Source of the DNA: Daucus carota subsp. sativus
Taxonomy: Eukaryota > Streptophyta > Magnoliopsida > Apiales > Apiaceae
Direction: 5' to 3'
Assembly (NCBI RefSeq): GCF_001625215.2
Contig: NC_030381.2
Coordinates: 49,189,214 to 49,253,213, forward strand
Length of the DNA: 64,000 nucleotides
Within the stretch, counting starts at the first letter, position 1. Each line of letters opens with the position of its first letter. This document shows, in pieces, positions 51,928-63,514 of this stretch. The position numbers were made by a program, and so were the translations under genes. The notes beneath the pieces were generated by a model that worked only from the letters and a program-made list of their open reading frames with translations, was not told the origin of the DNA and ran no database searches.

Positions 51928-52636
51928 AAGACATGCAGCTCATAACTTTGCCAATAAATTTTCTCCAAATTCAACATTTTTGACTTCTAAAACACAATTC
52001 TTGCATAAGAGTTAAGTTCCGTATTTTTTGTTATCAGACGGTCAGTTTTGTCCTGTTTTTTTTTAGCGATGCTATTTAGCTTTTCTGATTTCACTCTTTT
52101 AAGTACAAGAAGGAGATCAGAGACATGTTCTGATCTCCCACACAAAACTGCTAATTATCTCTTGATGATAAAGGAGTTTTCACTGTCAAGCATTCTAATA
52201 AAAGCCCAAGCATGTATTCTTTTCATTCCTCCTCATGCTGCTCTTCCACAGGCATTCTTTTTCTGCTTTGTGTAGTCTACAAGTATTCCCCAGCTCGTTT
52301 CATAATATCAACATACACATAGTACTAGTACCATATAATATAAAATACATATTGTTTCAATTATCATATCCAACAACTTAGGTATAGGTTATGGGACTCC
52401 TCTATCTCCTCTCCCTCTCCATTTAATATCCTTTTCTATTATTGCTTGTTTTTCTACAGGTGATTCTTGTCTCTTGTTTTCCCTTTTTTGTTTATCACAT
52501 TATTTTCCACTTTATTGTTTTTTTTTTAACTTGACCATATTTTATTCTATCATCATAAGGTACTGAGACATCATATTTGTGTTGAGTTTCATTTGATATT
52601 CAAGAGGAAGCTGATAGATAGATAGATCTATGAGAC
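51928..52636 (+). promoter_or_regulatory. WOX9 promoter and leader region
   Basis: The 700 bases upstream of the WOX9 start contain CT-rich tracts (CTCCTCTATCTCCTCTCCCT at about 52397) and a GATA repeat just before the ATG. No transcription start could be set with confidence. Confidence 0.4.
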
Positions 52637-54938
52637 ATGGATTCATCAAAAAGAAACTGGCCTAGCATGTTCAGGTCTAAGCCTTCTATCAACTCTCACC
52701 GCCATCAATGGCAACATGATATTGCCCCTCTTATCTCAAGACCTTTCACATCTTCAGGTAATTTATTTATTTTTCTTTTTTTGCTTCATGTGAAAAAAAA
52801 ATAAAATCTTGATAATATATATGGTTAATTTGATGTAACAGTGAGTGATCAAGAACGAAGTCATGAACCGAAGCCGCGGTGGAACCCGAAGCCAGAGCAG
52901 ATCAGGATACTTGAAGGGATCTTTAACTCTGGAATGGTGAATCCTCCCAGAGATGAGATAAGGAGGATTAGGGCTCAGCTTCAGGAATATGGTCAAGTTG
53001 GTGATGCTAATGTTTTCTACTGGTTCCAGAACAGAAAATCCAGAAGCAAAAACAAGAAAAACAGCCTTCAAAATTCCACCACCAAGTCATCACTCAGTAC
53101 TCACACTCTTTCCCCTCAAGCCATAGCCAAGCCTGCTCCACTAGTGTCCAACTCATCCTCATCCTCATCCGATAAGTCTTCGCACAAGTCAGCCGAAAGA
53201 AAACCCTTCTCTTGTAATGTCCTAGATGGGCTCAACTCACCAACTGGCTCAGTGAACCAGCCCTACTTTAGTGCCTTCTTGCCGGAACCCTACATGTTCC
53301 CGGGGAGCCAGAGTAGCCTAATAAGTGGTTCAAGTGCAGCTGGTTTAAGTTTGGCACAAGGGTTTTGTTTTCCTGAACTTGTGGCATCAAATGATTATGT
53401 AGGTCATAACAATAACAGTGTTTCTCAACACTTAGGACAGGCTTTTGGGAATTGTAGTAGTACTTCTGCTAGTGTTTTGCTTACTGACTTGATGAATCTT
53501 GGAGGTGTGAGTAATTACTATAAGAGGGGGGAAGATAATGACAAAACTAAGATGCAGCAACTGTTGAGTTACAGTGTGACTACTGCAACTCCTACTTGTG
53601 CTCAAACCATTCTTCCTCCTGCTGTCTCTCCCTCTGTTATGTCTGCCATCAATCACATTCAAGGTTTCTCAACTCTCTACTTGTCTTTTCTATTTCCCCA
53701 TCCTTCCTTATAATTTATCCAACACTTGTTTATTCTGTCACTGTTTTTAATTTCAACTGCTTGAACAAGAGACTAATTAGGTGTAAAGATTGTGTTTTTA
53801 ATCAAGACAATAATCATTAAATTCCAAAAATGTGTTTACGCAGGCTTTTCAAAGTTGTAACAAATCTTAATATGCTATAAAAGTCAGTTTCTTCCTTGTA
53901 GCATAGAGGGTGTTTTATGTATCTAGGAAACAACAATGCTTAGATTTGACACAAGTAAACCTTAAGAGTATACACATGACCAAACAATCTATAGTGTTGA
54001 AGAAGAAGAGTGAAATCACAGTCATATTTGGTCATATGCACATATTGAATGAGTAATCACTTCAGCGCTCCTAGCCTAGATTTGATAGCACATATATATA
54101 CAGTTGTTTGACTTGTAAATCAGTGATTCAAACAGAGTTATACTCCTTATATGTCAATTGCGCCAGATTGCTAACAGGGAGTTTTTTTTGTATCTTTATA
54201 TTTTTCTGTATAAACAATACTTTTTCCGGAAACTCTAACAAATACTGTATGAACATCATACTCGTGGACTCAGAGGCAGCTATCCTGATTTAAGATTAAT
54301 ATTAATATATTCTTTTCCCAAATTTTAATTTGAGGTTAAAAAATAGTAGAAAAACTATTTTAAACTTCGGTTGACTGATAAATTATTAACTATACTTTTT
54401 TAGTTCCGACTCTTTCGAAATCTGATATATGTTGTAAACACAGTCCAGACTCCAGATGGAACTTTAAATTGCATGCGTTACATGTTGTAAACAACATTTG
54501 TTAGATGGAGTAAAGAAGAGGTCATTTTTTAGTGTCATGGTCCGGAATTTGTGTTAAATCTGTCTGGTTGGACGTGTGCATGCCTCCCTAGTATTACTTA
54601 CTGTTCATTGACTTCTCCGCTTTGCTTAGTCGATCTGGTTTCGTGTATTTATATATAGTTGTGTTTCTATGAGGAGTATGTTTGGTGCAGGTGAGGAAGT
54701 GAGGAAATCAACGGTTTTCATCAATGACGTAGCCATTGAGGTGGCATCTGGGCCGTTCAATGTGAGAGAAGCTTTTGGCGATGATGCTGTGCTCATACAC
54801 TCTTCAGGACAGCCTGTGGTCACCAATGAGTGGGGCGTCACCCTCCACTCACTCCAGCATGGTGCTTTTTATTACTTGCTCTCCGCCTCCATCGCTAACT
54901 CACATCTCCATTCACATGGTAATATATGCATCATATGA
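52637..54938 (+). CDS. WOX9: WUSCHEL-related homeobox 9-like (WOX9/STIMPY)
   Basis: Three exons (52637-52757, 52842-53663, 54691-54938) join in phase to 396 residues. The N-terminus ([20 protein letters not shown]) is specific to the WOX8/9 group. The homeodomain lies at about residues 53-112, with [19 protein letters not shown], the long loop [20 protein letters not shown], and recognition helix [15 protein letters not shown] Ser-rich linker follows. The last exon encodes [20 protein letters not shown] and [18 protein letters not shown], the conserved WOX8/9 C-terminus. WOX9 keeps meristem cells dividing and patterns the embryo, and in Solanaceae shapes inflorescences. The canonical WUS box of the WUS clade is absent, as expected. 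The end is ambiguous: instead of stopping at 54938 a donor at 54919 could splice to AACTAGAGATATAA at 55062. Confidence 0.94.
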
Positions 54939-56010
54939 GTATATTATGTTATTGTAGTCGGAATATAATAAGGGTGGCCATATACCCAATTCTCAACTTG
55001 ATTTACATGAATAGTTTTCGAAACTGCATAAATTTGATTGCTCTTCTTTGATGGTTTGCAGAACTAGAGATATAAATGGAAGATGGAGTGACCGGTTGAT
55101 TGATCATTCAGTAGATGTTGCATCAGTTACTATATATCTACATATTGCTGAATTAGCTGAATCTGTATAAGTTTCTATTAATGGTTCTGAAAATGGAGGA
55201 ACAGATAATATGAAAATCTGTGGACTAATATAAATTGCTAGTACTATGTTTGTGTTATGTGTGTATGTACATTGAAACGTTAACCATATGTATAATGACA
55301 TATGCTGCTTCTTCTACTTTCTTATAACTTTCTACAACTGGCATCTGAAATCTGATTATATGGTACTGGTAGGCCACATGTTTCAAACTGTGTGTATGCA
55401 TGCAACTTAAGCTGATATCATATCTTCATAACTTCATCCAGGTTTTCTGGTTACTATAATTATATGTTTTGCTGCTGTTTATGTTCACATGTAGCATAAA
55501 ATCTATGTGGACATTTCTCCAACGACTCTCTGTCACCCCCAATATTCTCACATAGATTTCAAGTTCAACTCTTCGTCAATCTCAATATTCTCACAATTCG
55601 ACTCTTTGTCACTCCCAATATACTCACAATATAATATGGATACAAAGGCAGTTAGTTCTCAACACTTAAAAGTTGTGTAACGCAAGCTAGGTCATTAAAA
55701 AATCCTTTTGTTTTACTTCTGGTGCATTAGATCAAGAAGCCTTTTGTTTATAAGCAGCTTCAGCCTGCAGGGTTGCAGTACAAAAAAATAATCGGCAGAG
55801 TTTAAAAATCGGTATATTGATCGGTCATGACAATATTTACAGATCATCTGCCTCCAAAAATCTAAAAATTTGTCATAAAAAATCAACAGATAATTGAGAT
55901 TCTGTGATATAAAGAAACAGAAACATAGTGCATGCATGGAATTATAGGAGTCCTGTTGTTAAAATTTACAGGACTTTCTATCATTTTACAAAAATCAGAA
56001 ACTAAGATAT
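54939..56010. other. WOX9 3' UTR and downstream intergenic DNA
   Basis: Contains the possible alternative last WOX9 exon near 55062-55076 and the 3' UTR. No other gene was recognised. Around 55510-55630 the phrase CTCTTTGTCACTCCCAATAT recurs in slightly different form as a degenerate repeat. Confidence 0.4.
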
Positions 56011-56180
56011 GGTGTGCCCATGGGCACACAATAAGCACTAAATTTTATGAATTTGGTGCATTATTATTGGTCATCTAATCATAAATAAGGATGGCCCCCT
56101 GCATTTACACCAAATCCACCAATTAAAATCTACTAAACTTCTCAAATTTAATGTATAATGTGTGCTCATGGGCACACATT
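56011..56180. mobile_element. Mutator-like MITE with palindromic GTGTGCCC ends (second copy)
   Basis: The ends GGTGTGCCCATGGGCACACA and TGTGTGCTCATGGGCACACA repeat the palindromic ends of the 48.32 kb element. The interior shares CACTAAATTTTATGAA-type and GGCCCCCTGCATTTA-type blocks with it in inverted arrangement. No target duplication was confirmed. Confidence 0.75.
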
Positions 56181-57288
56181 AGAGAGATCCATCCGATAAT
56201 ACATCCAAATATAGACAAGACAAAAAAAACCTAACAGCGGATTTAACTTGAAATTATCCATAAGTTAATGCTATCCTAACAGTACTGAAGCCCAGTCAGT
56301 AAAAAGTGAAGCTATTGATTTTTCTTTCACATCTTGACAGAAAAAAGGGCTATCAGACCATTAGCTAGTCGACACCTGGTTGTACTTATTGTGAACCAAT
56401 CTATATGGAAAACATAAGTACTGATTCAATACTTGAAAGTTAAACAATCTTTCCCTGTAAAGTCTTCTTTTTTACTGTACTTTATTATAATATTGTATGC
56501 CTTTTCTGCAGTGAACAAAACAAATGAGCAGTACTAGTTCCCTGCATAGCCCTAAAAAAGATCAAGCATACTGTCTTAATTACCCTCCCACGATACAAAG
56601 CAAGAATAGGGCGTGAAACTAGATTTTTGAAATACTTCAAAATAGATTCGAGAGTTTTGAATTTTCATTCAAAAATGATTATCAGATACGAAACTAGAAT
56701 TCTGAAATGCTTGTTAAAAATCCCTAGTTCGGTCGATCCGATTAAAGGTGACTCTTGATTAGAATTTTTTTTTTTTTTTTTTGACAGAAGATTAGAATTT
56801 TTTAATTCTATTAATTATTATAATCTCTTCTTAAATGATATGCTATATAGTAAATTAAACTAATATATTAAATATTTTTTATAATATTATATATTCGATT
56901 TTTTATCGGATAATCTCTAATAAACACCTTCACCGATTAATTCTAATTTTCAATTTTTACACAGGTAAAATAGTAGTATGTAAATAATTCATCTTTTTAA
57001 CTCAAATACCGATTTTTATAAATGTGCATAGATAAGAATGCTCTAAGTCGTTGACACGTACCTTTAAGTCGTTTAACTTCATAATTAAAATTATTATTTT
57101 CAAAAAAATTTTTCTAAATATAAATATATGATTAATATTATAATTTAGAATAATTATTATAAAAATAATGATTTCAATTACGTGGTCAAAAAATTTGGAA
57201 ATTTGTGCAAAAAAATCATATGATCCATATTTCAAAACGGAAGGAGTACGTACTAGCATTCACATAAAACTGCTCGTATATAACATAG
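56181..57288. other. intergenic DNA, no gene recognised
   Basis: AT-rich sequence. An AACGGAAGGAGTAC at about 57235-57248 looks like the right end of another decayed Stowaway-like MITE whose left end is lost. Confidence 0.4.
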
Positions 57289-57534
57289 TACTCTCTCTGT
57301 CTCATTCAATTCTATACATTTATTTTTACTGCTCGGCATGTATTTTAAGACTCTTTCAAATATAGTTCTATAATTTATTTTTTAAAATTTTCTTTTTTAT
57401 ATAAAAATATGAATTATCATACAGAAAATGAAAATCTTAAAAATTAATTACAATACTAAATTTACTAATTTACTGAAGCATTAAATCCATCCCACCTCCT
57501 CCCATATATACTATTAGCGGGGGCAGAGGGAGTA
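57289..57534. mobile_element. Stowaway-like MITE (diverged)
   Basis: The ends TACTCTCTCTGTCTCATTCA and GCGGGGGCAGAGGGAGTA are degenerate inverted repeats. The interior resembles the 57.74 kb element. Confidence 0.75.
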
Positions 57535-57739
57535 CTTTTAATTATTTCACACATTTGTAATATTGATAGTACCTTGCAAATTGCAGGTGTTTTCCTTCTA
57601 AATTTTTCTGTCCAAGTCTTCCTTAATTTTGAGGATTGAAAAGGTTAAGTACAGTTTAGATCCGTTGAAAGTCAGATGAGAAGTTATTCTGCCACAATGC
57701 AGCTCGGTATTGAAATAGCAAGAGCGAGTTCGTAAAAAG

Positions 57740-57993
57740 TACTCCCTCCGTCCCCTGAGTAGTATACATTGGGGACGGGGACGCGGCACGGACTTTAATG
57801 CTCCTGTAAAGTGTAGTTGTGTAATTTATTTTTAAAATTTTCTTTTTCTGAATTAAAGTTTGGATGTTATATTTTTATACAGAAAAAAGAAAATCTCAAA
57901 AATAAGTTACGGAACTATATTTTATAAGAGCATTGAAATGCGTGTCGAGCAGTTGAAAAGAAACGTATACAATTAAATGGGACAGAGGGAGCA
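57740..57993. mobile_element. Stowaway-like MITE (second sub-family)
   Basis: The ends TACTCCCTCCGTCCCCTGAG and TAAATGGGACAGAGGGAGCA are inverted repeats. The interior (TTTTTAAAATTTTCTTTTT and its complement AAAAAGAAAATCTCAAAAATAAG) is a dyad. Confidence 0.85.
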
Positions 57994-58267
57994 GCGTGAT
58001 ACGAAGATACACATGTCCGTGTGGAGTAGAAGTGTTGAAAGGGGAATAGGACTTAGGAGTGATACCCGTGAACAGTAGGAACAGTGTATTCACTGTGGAT
58101 GTTAAAAGATTGATTGAGTTGAGTGATTTGTATATATCGGCCGTGTTCTGCAAAATTCCCTTGTATTAACACTCCATTTTGACTCTTCATGTACCTACAC
58201 ATGTTTCCTTCAAACTGTTTCACTTGCATGAATCAACTCACACCACGGCTGTGTTAATACTGCGTTA

Positions 58268-58662
58268 GAGCATCTCCAATGGCGTTGGCTCTAATCGTTG
58301 GTTAAATTGGACATGCAAGATATTAGGTAAAATTTGCTAAACCTGTAAGAAATTTTGCTTCAATGGTACTGGCTATATTGGTTGGCTATAATTTAAAAAT
58401 AATATGTTATTAATATTTTAAATTGTTAAAATAGAATATATCAGTTCAATATGGTAATAAATGATGTACAATCTTCCTACAGATTTTCTTACAGACCTGC
58501 AGAGATTCGACAAATTTAACCATCCATAGGAGGTTGGCTAAATTTATAGACAACAGCTGATCATGGTTGGAGTTGATTTTTTGGAGCTGTTGGCTAATTT
58601 TTTTTATTTTAAGTATGCCAACTCACCTTTTAGCCAAGGGTTTTAGATGGTTGGAGATGCTC
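58268..58662. mobile_element. PIF/Harbinger-like MITE, TTGGCTAAATTGG family copy 2
   Basis: The ends GAGCATCTCCAATGGCGTTG and GGTTGGAGATGCTC are inverted repeats, with TTA on both sides (58265-58267 and 58663-58665). The 3-base TTA duplication points to PIF/Harbinger. It is related to the 36.26 kb copy over most of its length. Confidence 0.9.
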
Positions 58663-59792
58663 TTATACTGTTATATTCATATTTCAAATTTCTAAATAAC
58701 TGTCAAAAAAAAATAAAATCATTGTTATATTGTTAATTGCATAAATCATAAAATATTAATATAATTTATTTTATTTTAAATTATCTTATAATTCGTATAT
58801 ATTTTGTCATGAATTAATTATCAATATATATTTAATATAGCATATATTTATTTAGCTATCACTATATTTTTATAATATTATATTTGTTTTAAAATCATCA
58901 TTTATATAGCCAACGAATGATACGCAAGATCATATTTTGAATCGTATTTAACAGATCTCAAATTACATGCTCAATAACAAGAAAACCGTACTTGTATGTA
59001 GCTTGAATCGGGATCTCAGTATCTGGTGTCGACTATCCGAATAAATGAAAGTTTTTGAATAGTTTTTATTTATTCGGATAGCCGACACCAGATATACATC
59101 CAAATTCAGGAGTTTAGTATTAACATCAATATTGATACATAATAATAAATTAAAGATTTTTTTGCTTTAAAATAATAGTCGGTTTAATATTGGCACATAA
59201 TTTGAGATTACAAAATATACTTTTTAAATAAAAATATAAATTCAAATTTTTTACGAAAGATAAATTTTAAAAAATAATGTGTAAAAATATATCTTTTTTA
59301 CTTTAAATTATATGTAAGAAATTGCGAAAGCGGATATTAAAATCACTTTACTTTAGTTCGTAAAGTCTCCAAACCAGTATTGGTACATTCAGTGAAATCT
59401 GTAAAATCGCTGAATCCAGTAAAGCCCAAAGCGTTTATGTACACTTTGAGAGATCGAAAAGCCCAGAATAACAACCTCCTAAAAACGGGGCCGGGGGTTT
59501 GAAATTTCCCACCAATTGAGCTGCCAACAAACAAAAGTGAATACCCGATAAAAGTAAACATTTTGTACATATAATAATAAATCCGTTTCTCTCTATCCTC
59601 CTAAATGTTGGGGGAAATTAATTAGCAAATTTTAATCTCCCATTCAAGAAAAACTAAACATAATGAAACAAACAAATACACACCTGATTCAATTTTTACA
59701 TCAAAATTTTCACGTTTGATCATCATCATTCAAATATATCGACATTGTTATAATTAATATATAGGCTCGAAAGAACAAGAGGGGTATCGAAA
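58663..59792. other. intergenic DNA and RABA1 promoter
   Basis: AT-rich spacer with the hairpin at 59020-59094. The last 200 bases before 59793 are the promoter and leader of the RAB gene. No other gene seen. Confidence 0.5.
59020..59094. repeat. 27-bp near-perfect inverted repeat (hairpin, 21-base loop)
   Basis: The arm TATCTGGTGTCGACTATCCG continues to 59046. Its complement lies at 59068-59094 with a single mismatch in 27 pairs. The arms have a mixed base composition unlike the surrounding AT-rich DNA. Confidence 0.9.
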
Positions 59793-61517
59793 ATGGCATC
59801 ATTTAGAGGAGATGAGGATTATGATTATTTGTTCAAGGTTGTTTTGATCGGAGATTCGGGTGTTGGGAAGTCGAATCTTTTATCGAGATTTTCTCGAAAC
59901 GAATTCAGCCTTGAATCGAAATCGACTATCGGTGTCGAATTCGCAACACGTAGCATTCAGGTCGATGATAAGGTTGTTAAGGCCCAGATTTGGGACACTG
60001 CTGGCCAAGAAAGGTGTATATTTTATCTCCCTCTATGCATGTTTATTTATGTGTTTGATAAATCACATGCAGTTTGTGATTTGTTGTTGATCATGTATAG
60101 ATTATGATAAGAATTTGTCGCAATGTGATTGATGTTTGATAATAGATTCGAATAGATTGATTGCTTTTATGTGCTCTTTGAGGGATTGTTGTTTGCGACG
60201 ATGATTGTCTTAATTGAATCATGCTATATCCTCGGCTATTGATCATTCTTGTTCTTTGGATCCATGGGTGTTTTTCTAATAGCATGATGTAGTGAAGAAT
60301 TTCGCAATGTGATAATCGAGTTTTTTGTGGATACTATGTATAACTTTGTGGCAAATTTCATAGACTCGTAACTATTTGTGTTCTCGGAATTGCATAATAT
60401 CTGTCAGTTGTTGGGTTCAAATGTCCGCGTCTTTTCTGAAACAGATGTGAGCATCAACGTACTGAAATTGAGAACTATTCTTGGCTCCATTTCTTTTGTC
60501 AGAAGTAACTCAATGCATTTGAGATGCTCAAACAGTCAAAGGATATATATCTAGTGTCATAGACAAGATTGATGCTTTAATTCTGAACAAACGAGTGATA
60601 ATTACAAGAACGTAATATCTTACTGGAAGGCATAAGTTCTGTTTTGCTCATGGTAATCAACCAAAGATGCCTATGGTAGGAGAGGATATCAGCATTCATT
60701 AACACTACTAAACTTAAGAGTCCTTGTAGTGCTGACACTGTTAAACTCGAATCTTGTCAGAGTTTGATATAAAAGAGTTAACCTTCTGCATTCTTTTGAT
60801 TTATGCTTGTATTTGTATTTGGACTGTCATTATTTTTTCATGGGCCTGTAAATTGTGAATTCAATATACATTCTTGGCCTTTTTGCGAGTTAGAATCCTG
60901 ATTCATTTTTCCTTGATGTTGGTAATGCTTCAAAACCAGAGTTTTTGAGTTTTGATAATAAATCAAAGTCCGAAGCTAAAACCAGAGTGAGACATATCAT
61001 TTCTGAGATATATATTTAAGATCTATGATGATCTTGCATTTAGGTTTCAATAATTTATCTGATCTTCTCTTGTTTACCCCTAAGGTACCGCGCAATCACA
61101 AGTGCCTACTACCGTGGTGCTGTTGGTGCTTTACTAGTTTATGATGTTACCCGCCATATCACATTTGAAAATGTGGAGAGGTGGTTAAAAGAGCTTCGGG
61201 ATCACACAGACACCAATATTGTAATCATGCTAGTAGGAAACAAGGCAGATTTACGTCACCTACGTGCTGTTCCAATGGATGATGCAATGGCCTTTGCTGA
61301 ACGTGAGAATACGTTTTTCATGGAAACATCAGCTCTAGAGGCATTGAATGTAGAGTCTTCCTTCACCGAAGTGCTCACTCAAATCTATCATGTTGTAAGT
61401 AGGAAGGCGCTTGACATTGGAGACGACCCGGCTGTTTTGCCCAAGGGCCAAACTCTTAATATTGGAGGCAAAGATGATGTATCGGCTATGAAGAAAGGCG
61501 GATGTTGCTCAAGCTGA
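59793..61517 (+). CDS. RABA1: Rab GTPase, RABA1 subclass (Rab11-like)
   Basis: Two exons (59793-60013 and 61085-61517) join inside the codon before Tyr75 to give 217 residues. The P-loop GDSGVGKS is at 20-27, the effector STIGVEF at about 44-50, WDTAGQER at 67-74, NKAD at 126-129 and the SAL motif near 154. The C-terminus KKGGCCSS carries the double cysteine for geranylgeranylation. RABA1 proteins mark trans-Golgi/recycling endosomes and drive secretion to the plasma membrane and cell plate. The position of the single intron at the end of switch II is typical of plant RABA genes. All nucleotide-binding residues are intact. RABA1f is the closest member I recall. Confidence 0.95.
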
Positions 61518-62530
61518 AGTCCAGGGTAGTAATATTCAGTGTTTGAAGAATGTAATTTTGATACTTGGTTGATTTAAGGCTACTAGAGGATTTCTTGTAA
61601 AATCTAATATTTCACTCATTTTCTTGCTGATGACTGATGTAACTTACATTACAAAAAATGCAGTTATATATTTCTATTTTGTTGTTGAATTTACCACTCT
61701 TGTTTGCATTGTCTTTTATTCTTTGGTTTGCTGTTATTGTATCGATTCTGGAAGTATTGTTGAGATTATTGAATACCCTGCCGTGCATATTTGTTATCCC
61801 GTCTCTTTGTATATATTAGCACTCTTTGTATATATTAGCACGCAGCTTCACGGCATTCCAGGAAAATATGTAGATGACGTGAAAGTACTTATGCTTGACG
61901 TGCTTGACGTGAAGTGTTCACGACATTTTAGCAAAATATGTCGATGACCTGAAAACATTACGGTTAGTGTTATACTAGCGCGCAGCTTAAATATGTCGAT
62001 GATCTAAAAGCGTTACGATTAGCTCTTGTTATTTAGACTTCATTACCAGCGCTTCAAGCAGAGCTCATTACGTTCCTTTTACACGAAATTTGATTTCATT
62101 TGGCGCAAGCTATGTTACATGTTCAAACCAAAAAAAAAAAAAGAAACGAAACCCTGGCACAGACTTGCTGAAATCACATTTCTAAGAGTAGCGAATAAAA
62201 CACTGCTAAAGCCACTGTTAGTTGTAAAAGGATTGCTAAATGATGTCTAAACTTGTATATCTGGGGATTCATCCATCTCTAAAACATTTAAAGTAACATT
62301 TTTTATGGTACAATTGAAACTCCCACAGGGGGGGAACAAAGACACAAAACATTGTTAATCTATTGATTGGGTGTAGAATTTGGTATATGTCAATAGTAAC
62401 CATATAGGCCGCCAACAAGATAATTTCAAGGCTCATTAGCTCCGTAATGAAAAGTTTCATATGGTCTGGAGGAATGAACATACGCCGAACCATCCATCAG
62501 ACCTATTTTAATTTGCATCCAGAAGAAGGC
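61518..62530. other. convergent 3' flanks of RABA1 and VOZ1 with short repeats
   Basis: Holds the RABA1 3' UTR on the left and the VOZ1-like 3' UTR on the right. CTTTGTATATATTAGCAC occurs twice in tandem at about 61805-61842. AAATATGTCGATGA-type units with GTGAAA or CTGAAA tails recur at about 61864, 61936 and 61990. No gene was recognised. Confidence 0.55.
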
Positions 62531-63514
62531 TCATTGGGTGGAAGCGGAAAGGTCCTTCATCTGCTTTTGCAGATGAGCAACTGAATCTTTGCCCCGCCTC
62601 CCTTTTGGATTTTTCTTCCCATCTACGCGCTCAAGTGACAACCTATACAAGGCAAAAGTTTCGCACTTGCTAATCCCATATTCATACAAGTGCCATTCCA
62701 GATTTTCCATTGGTTGTGGATCCATATAGTAAGATCTCCTCAGCCCTCCAAACTGACTATTCACTTGCTTCCCTGTCTCGTGCCAACCCCGTCCCTCATA
62801 ATCTGGAAGAGACCTTTGCTTCCTATTTCCACTCTTAAATGCTCTTCGAGGTTTATCAAAGAAAAGCCACTCTCTAATCGTTTCGCCTTCGATAAATGAT
62901 AGATCAAAGATCTCTGCAATGACAAAAACAATCAATGACCGAATGAATACAAAAGAAAAGGGTTAAAAAGGTTATTGAAAGTAGTTTTTAACTATACCAG
63001 GAGCCTTCCATGGACATTTTGCAGTTGCAGCACCCTCACAATCTGGGACACCAACCTCTTTTCCCTCAATTTTCGCTCTGAGAGCTGAGAAAAGTAAGTT
63101 ATCCTTCAGGCCAATTCCTTGAGGACGTAGAATAGGAGTCATGCCAGGACGGCCTTCATTAGGTGCAAGAGTGGCATGAAAGGTACTGCAATAGTCTTTA
63201 TTCCACCCTTGAACAGGCCTAGGACAATCCCAAAGTGCACATTTTGGTCCAAGAAAAGCAGAAGGTGGGTGGCAGACACTTGGTAGAAAGCTGTCAGTCT
63301 GAGGCACAGCAATTTCGCCGCAGATATTTGTGTTATTAATTTCAGCAATGAAAGTCTGATCCAACCCTTGACGTGAATCAAACAGATTGTAGTCAGTTTG
63401 ACTTGGAACACCCATGTTATTAACTTGCATTCCGGTAGCTCCTAATAGAGGGTCTTTGTATTGATCAACTTGCACAAAGCCGTCCTGATAGGGCACTTGA
63501 GTGTCGCGAATATC
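62531..63514 (-). CDS. VOZ1: VOZ1-like transcription factor, C-terminal part (5' exons beyond the window)
   Basis: Two exons are visible, 63514-62998 and 62913-62531, joining in phase at KAP/EIFDLS to give 299 residues with a normal stop. The second part holds domain B of the Vascular plant One-Zinc-finger family. The Cys pattern CX4CX11C lies in [18 protein letters not shown], followed by [60 protein letters not shown] and [20 protein letters not shown]. Domain B binds DNA as a dimer. VOZ factors bind phytochrome B and promote flowering, and act in stress responses. The exon at 63514 begins at a splice acceptor with no start codon, so domain A and the start must lie beyond 64000. Confidence 0.95.

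Noticed and set aside
45901-52636. Search for an undescribed gene cluster in the largest gene-poor gap
   Set aside because: Everything recognisable there is MITE or dispersed repeat, and the open frames left are AT-driven and lack homology or splice structure.
52763-53071. 102-codon open frame antisense to the WOX9 homeodomain exon
   Set aside because: Shadow of the conserved homeobox on the other strand.
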